Assembly (NCBI GenBank): GCA_034437315.1 | Contig: DAOTUC010000095.1 | Coordinates: 1-26,731, forward strand | DNA from: DSAR01 sp034437315 | GTDB lineage: Bacteria > Chloroflexota > Anaerolineae > B4-G1 | Direction: 5' to 3' | DNA length: 26,731 bases | In this document: in pieces, positions 20,820 through 26,731 of the stretch | Position numbering within the stretch: position 1 is the stretch's first letter | Layout of the letters: each line of letters opens with the position of its first letter | The notes under the pieces: model-generated | What the model saw: only the letters and a program-made list of their open reading frames with translations | Told to the model about the DNA's origin: nothing | The model's database searches: none | Position numbers and translations under genes: made by a program

Positions 20820-23366
20820 ATGAGCGCTATCACAAACGTTCGATGGATGCTGGTGATTGTCGTATTGGGCGCGATGCTCACGTGCTTAACAGGCTGCGGC
20901 GGGGCCGATTGTAAAGACGAGCCGGCGCCGGAAGTCGATTGGCATGGTTGCAATAAAGAGGGCGCTAACCTCCGAGGTGTGAATCTCTCCCAAGCCGACC
21001 TGCGCGGCGCCAACCTGAACAGGGCCGACGCCGCCCGCGCCAATATGTCAGAGGCCCGCCTGGACAACGCCAACCTCAGCGGCGCGATCCTGACCGGCGC
21101 TAACCTGAATAAAGCCACGATGATCCGGGCTAAACTCTCGGAAGCCAACGCCCAGGAAGCCAACATGGGAGAGGCGGACCTACAGCACGCCGACCTGCGC
21201 AACGCCAACCTCGCCCAGACCACACTCTGGTGGGCCAATTTACAAAACGCCGACCTCACCGGCGCCAACCTCGACCAGGCGGATTTGAGTCAGGCTGACC
21301 TGCGGGGGGCCGCCGTGTTCAGCGCCACCCTCCGCCAGGCCGATCTGCGCAACGCCAATCTGAGCAACACCGATCTACGAAACGCCGACCTGAGCAACGC
21401 CCAGTTGGAACACGCCAACTTCCGCAACGCCCAGATGAACGAGCAGACCCAGATTGCGGAAAAGTGGCGCCAGGTCTGGCAAATCCTCACGCAAGAAGAA
21501 ACGGGACGCGACCTCCATCACGCGGATCTCAGCAACGCCAACCTGCGTGGAGCGCCTCTAGCCGGCGCCATTCTGACCAATACCAACCTGGTCAACAGCG
21601 ACCTGACCGGCGCTAACCTGAGCGGGGCTAACCTGACAGGGGCCGACTTGACCGACGCCGACTTAAGCAAGGCGAACCTCAACCAGGCCAACCTGCACGA
21701 CGTCGTCATCGCCGACGCCAAGATCGATGAGAAGTGGAATATCGTCTGGCAGATTCTCAATCAACCGGCGACCCGACGTGACTTAAGCGGGAAAGACCTG
21801 AGCAACGCCAACCTGCAAAACGCTGACTTGAGGGAAGCGAATCTATCCGACGCCAACCTCAGCAACGCCAACCTGAGCGGCGCTAATCTAGAGGGCGCAA
21901 CCTTGAACAAAGCGACGCTCAAGGGTACTATTCTCAACGGCGCTAACCTGAACAACGCCGATCTGACACACGCCAACCTGCGCGAAACGACGATGGACGA
22001 CAACACGCAGATCGACGACAGGTGGCGGCTCGTCCGGGATATCGTCACCGACGGCGCGGTCGGAGCCGACCTGAGCGGCAAAGATCTGAGCGGGGCGTAT
22101 CTACGGGAAGTCGACTTCCGCGACGCCAACCTGCGTGACGCCAATCTATCCAACGCCGACCTCACCGCCGTCAATTTGGACGGAGCCTACCTGCGGGGCG
22201 CCAATCTGGAAGTCGCCATCATCGCCCCCAAATGGCGACTGGTCGCGGAAATCGTCACCCAGGGCAAGGCGGGGGAAGACCTGCGCAACAAAGACCTGAG
22301 CAACGCCAACCTCACCGGCGCGAACCTGGAGGGGGCCGATCTCCAGAACGCGAACCTGGAAGGCAGCATCCTCCGGGAGGCCAACTTGACCGGCGCATCT
22401 CTCATCCAGGCCAGATTGCACAACGCTTCGCTAGACGAGAGCACCCAGATCGACGACAAGTGGCGCCTGGTCTGGGAGATCGTCACGAGCGGCGCCCAGG
22501 ATCGGGATCTCTCGGGGCAAGACCTGAACGAGGCCAACCTCATCGGGGTTGTCCTGGAGGGCGCAAGCCTGAGCGGCGCTCAACTGACGGGGGCGAACTT
22601 GGGCGCGGCCAATCTTCACCAGGCTAACCTCGCCAACGCCAACCTGAGCAGCGCCAATCTGCACCAGGCCAATCTGAAATTGGCCAACCTGAGCGGCGCC
22701 AATCTCCAACACGCCAATTTGAAATTGGCCAACCTGAGCGGCGCGATCTTCAACGAGGCGACACAGGTCGACGACAAGTGGAGACTGGTCGGCGAAATCG
22801 TCTCGCAACCCCAGGAGGGTCGTCAACTGAGCAGGCACGACCTGACTTACGCCAATCTATCGGGGGCCGAACTAAGTCAGGCTAATCTAGAGTCTGCGAA
22901 CCTACACAAGGCCGACCTGAGCAACGCTAATCTCAGCGACGCCAATCTGATCAACGCACACCTCAATGACGCGAACCTCACCGAAGCCAATCTCAGGGGC
23001 GCCAATACCAGCGGCGCCGATTTCACCTGGGCCAATCTCAAGGGTACGCGATTCGATGAGCAGACCATCATCGACGAGAAATGGCGCTTGGTCAGTAGAT
23101 TGGTCACTCAGGGGGCCGCCGAACGGGAACTCAGCGGCGTCGACCTAAGCCGGGCCAACCTCCAGGGGCTGGACATGCGCAAAACGATTCTGGAAAACGC
23201 CAACCTGGCGCTGGCCAACTTACGCCAGGCCGACCTGGAGGGAGCCACCCTGACAAACGCCAACCTCAGCGGCGCCGACCTGTGTGATGCAAATGTCATC
23301 CAAGCCCAACTGGACCGCGCGAAGACCCTACAAAGTATGATTGGGCCAGATTGCACAAAACATTAG
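20820..23366 (+). CDS. Pentapeptide-repeat lipoprotein with seven periodic helical insertions
   Basis: An 848-residue protein, the only plus-strand gene. A signal peptide with lipobox LTGC (cysteine 26) predicts a lipid-anchored, exported protein. From about residue 45 to the end it is made of A(N/D)LxG-type pentapeptides, the right-handed quadrilateral beta-helix fold. The array is broken seven times by a similar segment of about 23 residues of the form 'TQIDDKWRLVWEIVTQ...GRDL', with its tryptophan at residues 216, 306, 402, 472, 548, 654 and 755. The fourth insertion is shortened and lacks the TQIDD part. AGGAGG (20809-20814) lies 5 bases before the ATG. Pentapeptide proteins of known function include gyrase-protecting DNA mimics, but an exported lipoprotein cannot do that; a surface scaffold role is possible. 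No catalytic motif is visible. Confidence 0.92.
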   Translation: MSAITNVRWMLVIVVLGAMLTCLTGCGGADCKDEPAPEVDWHGCNKEGANLRGVNLSQADLRGANLNRADAARANMSEARLDNANLSGAILTGANLNKATMIRAKLSEANAQEANMGEADLQHADLRNANLAQTTLWWANLQNADLTGANLDQADLSQADLRGAAVFSATLRQADLRNANLSNTDLRNADLSNAQLEHANFRNAQMNEQTQIAEKWRQVWQILTQEETGRDLHHADLSNANLRGAPLAGAILTNTNLVNSDLTGANLSGANLTGADLTDADLSKANLNQANLHDVVIADAKIDEKWNIVWQILNQPATRRDLSGKDLSNANLQNADLREANLSDANLSNANLSGANLEGATLNKATLKGTILNGANLNNADLTHANLRETTMDDNTQIDDRWRLVRDIVTDGAVGADLSGKDLSGAYLREVDFRDANLRDANLSNADLTAVNLDGAYLRGANLEVAIIAPKWRLVAEIVTQGKAGEDLRNKDLSNANLTGANLEGADLQNANLEGSILREANLTGASLIQARLHNASLDESTQIDDKWRLVWEIVTSGAQDRDLSGQDLNEANLIGVVLEGASLSGAQLTGANLGAANLHQANLANANLSSANLHQANLKLANLSGANLQHANLKLANLSGAIFNEATQVDDKWRLVGEIVSQPQEGRQLSRHDLTYANLSGAELSQANLESANLHKADLSNANLSDANLINAHLNDANLTEANLRGANTSGADFTWANLKGTRFDEQTIIDEKWRLVSRLVTQGAAERELSGVDLSRANLQGLDMRKTILENANLALANLRQADLEGATLTNANLSGADLCDANVIQAQLDRAKTLQSMIGPDCTKH

Positions 23367-23381
23367 GGGTACACCAGCCGC

Positions 23382-25094
23382 CTACAACAACGCCTCGACC
23401 ATCGCCATAATCTGGACGGGGGACATGTTCTGCATCCGCGTCGCCTTGTTCGGGCAGGCCACGGCGCACGCGCCGCAACTCTGGCAAAGCGCGGCGTTGA
23501 CCGTCGCCAAATCCCGCCAGGGATGAAGCTCGCGAGCTTCATAAGGGCAAACCGCCACGCACCGCCCGCATCCCGAACACAGCATCTCATCCACGACGGC
23601 GACCGTCGGTTCCGCCGCCATCTCCTGTTGGGCGAAAAGCTGCAAGACCTTGGCCGCCGCGCCGGACGCCTGGGCCACCGTCTCCGGAATATCCTTGGGG
23701 AATTGGGCCGCGCCGGCCAAGTAGACGCCGGCCGTGGGACTCTCCACCGGGCGCAACTTGGGGTGCGCCTCGGCGAAAAAGCCGCTTTCGTCGACCGCCG
23801 CGTGCATCAAGCGGGCCAGATCATCGCTGCCCGCGCTGGGCACAGCCGCCATCGCCAATACCACCAGGTCCGCCCCCACACGCATCGCCCGGCCGCTCAA
23901 CGTGTCGGCCCCCCAGACCTCAAGGCGTCCATCCTGCTCGATGATCTTGGAGACCTTCCCCCGGAGATAAACGACGCCGAACTCCTCCATCGCCTGCTGG
24001 ACGAACTCATCATACCCCCGCCCCTGGGAACGAATGTCGATGTAAAACACGTAAGCTTGCCCCTCAGGGGTCATATTCCGATAGGCGATAGTCTGTTTAG
24101 CCACGTACATACAGCAAATCTTGGAGCAATACGGCCGGTGATGTTGGGGATCGCGGGAACCGGCGCACTGCACCCAAACGACTTCGCGCGGCGTCCGCCC
24201 GTCGGAAGGGCAGACGATCTCACCGCGCCGCGCCATCTCCTCGAACTGTAAACTATCCACCACGTCTGGGAGCTGGCCGCCGCCATACTCTGGCAGGTTA
24301 CCCTTGGCGTACAACTCGAATCCCGTGGCCAACACGATGGCGCCCACATCGTGACGGGTCAATGGCTCGCCATCACCCTCACCCGCCACACGTCTCGTCA
24401 CCTCCGCCGCGAAATTGCCCACGTACCCCTCCAGGCCCGTCACCTCCGCCCGCGTCAGCACGTCGATCAATGGATGGGCGACGACCGCGTCGATTCGTTC
24501 CTGGAACAACGTCATATCTCCATCGAAATTCAAATAGAGATCAGAGAGCCGATTCACCCGCCCGCCCAGGCCGGCCTCCCGCTCGACCAGGATCACCGGA
24601 TACCCGGCCTCGGCGATGAACAGAGCCGCCGTCAGGCCCGCTATGCCGCCGCCCACGACCAGCGCCCGCTTGACGATAGGCAGCGCCAGCGGCGACAGGG
24701 GATCGTCGTAACGCACTTTTTCCACAATAGACTGAATGGTCTCTATCGCCTTGCGGGTCGCCTCCTCGGGAGCGTCCTGGTGAGGCCAAGAGACCTGTTC
24801 CCGAATATTGGCGATCTCCACCTGATAGGGATTTAGCCCGGCAGCGGCGGCCGCCTTGCGGAACGTCGTCTCGTGCATGGCCGGGGAACAAGCGGCGACG
24901 ACGACGCCGTCCAGCGCGTGCTCCTCGATGGTGCGCTGGATCAGCTCCTGCCCCGGATCCGAACACATATACTTGTAATCGGCGGCGAATACGACGCCGG
25001 GATAAGCGCGCAACGCCTCCGCGGCCTGTTCAACATCCACCGTGCCGGCGATATTGAGGCCACAATGACAGACAAAGATGCCAATACGCGCCAT
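23382..25094 (-). CDS. hdrA: HdrA-like FAD/iron-sulfur protein with N-terminal HdrA domain and C-terminal 2[4Fe-4S] ferredoxin
   Basis: A 570-residue soluble flavoprotein of the heterodisulfide reductase subunit A family, which in known complexes carries electrons and bifurcates at FAD. The N-terminal domain has 'GIFVCHCGLNIAGTVDV' (5-21), 'YMCSDPGQ' and 'ACSPAMHETTFR'. The FAD loop is GGGIAG (148-153). The family's 'GSRDPxxxxPYCSKICCMYVAKQ' block is present. The C-terminal ferredoxin has cysteines 506, 509, 512, 516 and 537, 540, 543, 547. Unlike canonical HdrA it lacks the 'FPTLDCxxCILTP' cysteine pair (here 'LYLNFDGDMTLF') and the internal ferredoxin insert, both of which the neighbouring HdrA has. 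The ATG at 25094 lies one base after that gene's stop, preceded by AAGGAG; the longer open frame upstream is an overlap artefact. HdrB, HdrC and MvhD genes are not in the window. Confidence 0.9.
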   Translation of the reverse strand: MARIGIFVCHCGLNIAGTVDVEQAAEALRAYPGVVFAADYKYMCSDPGQELIQRTIEEHALDGVVVAACSPAMHETTFRKAAAAAGLNPYQVEIANIREQVSWPHQDAPEEATRKAIETIQSIVEKVRYDDPLSPLALPIVKRALVVGGGIAGLTAALFIAEAGYPVILVEREAGLGGRVNRLSDLYLNFDGDMTLFQERIDAVVAHPLIDVLTRAEVTGLEGYVGNFAAEVTRRVAGEGDGEPLTRHDVGAIVLATGFELYAKGNLPEYGGGQLPDVVDSLQFEEMARRGEIVCPSDGRTPREVVWVQCAGSRDPQHHRPYCSKICCMYVAKQTIAYRNMTPEGQAYVFYIDIRSQGRGYDEFVQQAMEEFGVVYLRGKVSKIIEQDGRLEVWGADTLSGRAMRVGADLVVLAMAAVPSAGSDDLARLMHAAVDESGFFAEAHPKLRPVESPTAGVYLAGAAQFPKDIPETVAQASGAAAKVLQLFAQQEMAAEPTVAVVDEMLCSGCGRCVAVCPYEARELHPWRDLATVNAALCQSCGACAVACPNKATRMQNMSPVQIMAMVEALL

Positions 25095-25095
25095 T

Positions 25096-26481
25096 CTATA
25101 CTCTCTCCTTCGTAAGCTGCTTTGCCTCTGCGCCTTCGCCAGATTCACCGCTTTCGTCACGCTCGACGTTTTCGTGACGCCAACGGGAGAACAGCTTGAG
25201 CACGTGACTCGCCGCGCCGCTGGCGTGGGCGACTGTCTCCGGGATGTCCATCGGCCCCACCCCGGCGCCGGCCACAAAAACGCCCGGTCGCACCGTCTCC
25301 ACCGGGCGCATATTGGCGTCCACCGACGTCAACCACCCCTGCGCATCCAACGGCAAACCCAGCATCTCCGCCAGGCGCACTGTCTCAGGACGCGGCACGA
25401 GCGCCGGCGCGACCACGACCATATCGGCGGCGATCTGCACCTGCTGCCCGCTGAGGGTGTCGGCCCCCCACACGATGACCCGGCCATCCTGACGGAAGAT
25501 CCGCGAGACCTTCCCGCGCAAGTAGACGACCTGTTCATCCTCCATCGCGTGCTGGGTGAACTCGTCGTAGCGCTTGCCGGCCGCCCGGATGTCGATGTAG
25601 AAAATGTAGGCCTGCCCGCCGTGGACCCGGTGCCGGTAAAGCATCGCCTGCTTGGCGGTGTACATACAACAGACTTTGGAACAGTGGGGCATATGCTTTT
25701 CCGGATCGCGGGAACCGGCGCACTGGATGAAGACGATCTCCCGGGGCGCGCGCCCATCCGAGGGGCGCAGAACCTTGCCGGCGGTCGGCCCGGAGGCGGA
25801 GAGCAAACGCTCGAAGGCCAGCGCGTCGATCACGTCCGGCGTCTTCCCCCCGCCATATTCAGGCATACGAGTCAGAGAATACAAGTCGAAACCGGTCGCC
25901 ACGATCACAGCGCCGACGCGCTCTTCAACGATGGTATCCTCCTGTTCATAATCAATCGCCCCCACCGGACAGAAACGTTCGCAGGCCTTGCATTTTCCGC
26001 GCTGGAAAAAGATGCAATGCGCCCGGTCGATCACGGGCTTGTTGGGCACCGCCTGGGGGGAAAGCGTGTAAATCGCCTTGCGCTCCCCCACATCCCGCTC
26101 GAACTCGGCGCTCACCCGGGTCGGGCATTTCTCCTGGCACACGCCGCACCCGGTGCACGCGTCCCAATCCACGTAGGTCGCGTGACGCCTGATACGCACC
26201 CGAAAATCGCCGATCTCCCCCTCGACGCCGACCACCTCGGAATAGGTGTACAGCGCGATTCGTTCGTGATGTCCCACCTCGACGGTGCGAGGGGTCAGGA
26301 TACACTGGGCGCAATCGAGCGTGGGAAAGGTCTCGGAAAGCTGAGCCATCCGACCGCCGATAGAGGGCGCTCGTTCGACCAAAACGACGTCGTAACCGGC
26401 GTTGGCGACGTCCAGGGCGGCCTGCATGCCGGCGATCCCCGCGCCGATGACGAGCACTCGCGAAGTAGGCTTTCCCGCCAT
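25096..26481 (-). CDS. HdrA-like FAD/iron-sulfur protein with internal ferredoxin insert, lacking the N-terminal domain
   Basis: A 461-residue HdrA-family flavoprotein. It begins directly with the FAD-binding fold, GAGIAG (13-18), so the usual N-terminal HdrA domain is missing, as is the C-terminal ferredoxin. It keeps 'FPTLDCAQCILTP' (Cys57, Cys60) and an internal ferredoxin with cysteines 109, 112, 115, 119 and 156, 164, 167, 171. The 'GSRDPEKHMPHCSKVCCMY' block and the 'MDIPETVAHASGAA' C-terminal FAD region are also present. Together with the gene one base downstream the two proteins contain every element of a full HdrA, plus a second FAD site. This is reminiscent of QmoA/QmoB pairs. The ATG at 26481 is chosen; an in-frame TTG at 26499 is possible. 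The tail is charged and serine/glutamate-rich. Confidence 0.88.
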   Translation of the reverse strand: MAGKPTSRVLVIGAGIAGMQAALDVANAGYDVVLVERAPSIGGRMAQLSETFPTLDCAQCILTPRTVEVGHHERIALYTYSEVVGVEGEIGDFRVRIRRHATYVDWDACTGCGVCQEKCPTRVSAEFERDVGERKAIYTLSPQAVPNKPVIDRAHCIFFQRGKCKACERFCPVGAIDYEQEDTIVEERVGAVIVATGFDLYSLTRMPEYGGGKTPDVIDALAFERLLSASGPTAGKVLRPSDGRAPREIVFIQCAGSRDPEKHMPHCSKVCCMYTAKQAMLYRHRVHGGQAYIFYIDIRAAGKRYDEFTQHAMEDEQVVYLRGKVSRIFRQDGRVIVWGADTLSGQQVQIAADMVVVAPALVPRPETVRLAEMLGLPLDAQGWLTSVDANMRPVETVRPGVFVAGAGVGPMDIPETVAHASGAASHVLKLFSRWRHENVERDESGESGEGAEAKQLTKERV

Positions 26482-26515
26482 ATCAGTATCTGTCTCCAAT
26501 CACTTTTGCGTGTCG

Positions 26516-26529
26516 CTCTCTTTAGAGAG
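26516..26529. repeat. Short palindrome upstream of the HdrA pair
   Basis: CTCTCT (26516-26521) and AGAGAG (26524-26529) pair around TT, about 35 bases before the ATG of the first HdrA-like gene. It might be a leader hairpin or a regulator site. I found no convincing promoter nearby. Confidence 0.3.
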
Positions 26530-26586
26530 GGTGTGTTTCATTTCATTTGAGTGTATTTCATCTCAATTGAAATTTGGTTCGTAGTA

Positions 26587-26600
26587 GGCGATTTATCGCC
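26587..26600. repeat. REP-like short palindrome
   Basis: GGCGAT (26587-26592) and ATCGCC (26595-26600) pair around TT. Its plan, with ATTTAT at the centre, matches the GCGAAT-TT-ATTCGC hairpin at 88-101 at the other end of the window, suggesting members of one dispersed palindrome family. Confidence 0.4.
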
Positions 26601-26633
26601 GTAGGGTCTTCAGGATTTCGCATGGCCCATCAT

Positions 26634-26730
26634 AGACCCTAAAGGTTTTTGCGCTGGTTTTGATGGAAAAAGGTCATTGTTTAAGGCAAAAACGTTGTTT
26701 GCGCGGCCTTGAGCAAAACCTTTAGGGTCT
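26634..26730. repeat. Long inverted repeat at the right edge
   Basis: AGACCCTAAAGGTTTTTGC (26634-26652) and GCAAAACCTTTAGGGTCT (26713-26730) are inverted repeats identical except for one extra T, enclosing 60 bases. A third partial copy, AGGGTCT, is at 26603-26609. No protein is encoded inside. It could be a miniature inverted-repeat element or a strong transcription-ending structure. The window ends one base after the right arm, so flanking duplications cannot be checked. Confidence 0.6.
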
Positions 26731-26731
26731 C

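Noticed and set aside
25095..25277. N-terminal extension of the HdrA-like protein at 23382-25094
   Set aside because: It overlaps the end of the other HdrA gene, and the family N-terminus 'GIFVCHCG' starts right after the ATG at 25094.
26500..26580. Promoter for the HdrA pair
   Set aside because: TTGAGA and TACACT occur on the minus strand but not with workable spacing; the promoter may lie beyond the window.

Overview
The window looks like a chromosomal segment of a Chloroflexota bacterium, probably Anaerolineae-like. This is inferred from protein style only: a very long multi-GAF hybrid kinase, a DUF4388 protein paired with a conservon-type small GTPase, a stand-alone PEP-synthase-type ATP-grasp protein, an exported beta-helix protein ending in a 'VYLPVV' tail, and paired HdrA-like flavoproteins. 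There is no rRNA, tRNA, CRISPR array, transposase or phage gene. Seventeen of the eighteen genes... more exactly, every protein gene but one (the pentapeptide-repeat lipoprotein) lies on the minus strand.

Layout, read in the minus-strand direction from the right. (1) 26.5-23.4 kb: two adjacent HdrA-like flavin/iron-sulfur proteins, one base apart, below an edge region rich in inverted repeats. (2) 23.4-20.8 kb, plus strand: a large pentapeptide-repeat lipoprotein with its own promoter, convergent with the HdrA pair. (3) 20.6-16.6 kb: a PEP/pyruvate-binding ATP-grasp protein with a good promoter, then an exported beta-helix protein. (4) 16.4-15.0 kb: DUF4388 protein plus small GTPase, with a near-consensus promoter and a hairpin in the leader. 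(5) 14.96-14.37 kb: a non-coding gap with a terminator-like hairpin and a promoter overlapped by a perfect palindrome. (6) 14.4-0.2 kb: ten tightly packed minus-strand genes that look like one long transcription unit: alpha/beta hydrolase, V4R protein, left-handed beta-helix (hexapeptide) protein, acyl-ACP-reductase-like enzyme, receiver-degenerate-GGDEF protein, a seven-GAF hybrid histidine kinase with two receivers, a lone receiver, a second alpha/beta hydrolase whose nucleophile serine is alanine, and two ABC-2 permeases.

Region 6 is the candidate undescribed system. It joins enzymes of possible acyl/lipid chemistry (hydrolase, AAR-like reductase, hexapeptide protein), a small-ligand-type V4R domain and a catalytically altered hydrolase with a large soluble kinase and four receiver domains, none of which has a recognisable DNA-binding output. 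A reasonable but untested reading is that the enzymes make or process a small hydrophobic molecule, the V4R protein and/or serine-less hydrolase sense it, and the kinase and receivers relay the signal, with the two permeases as a possible export route. The ABC ATPase for those permeases is not in the window.

Start sites were chosen by ribosome-binding site, overlap with neighbours and comparison between paralogues. Family assignments are made from motifs read by eye, without database searches.
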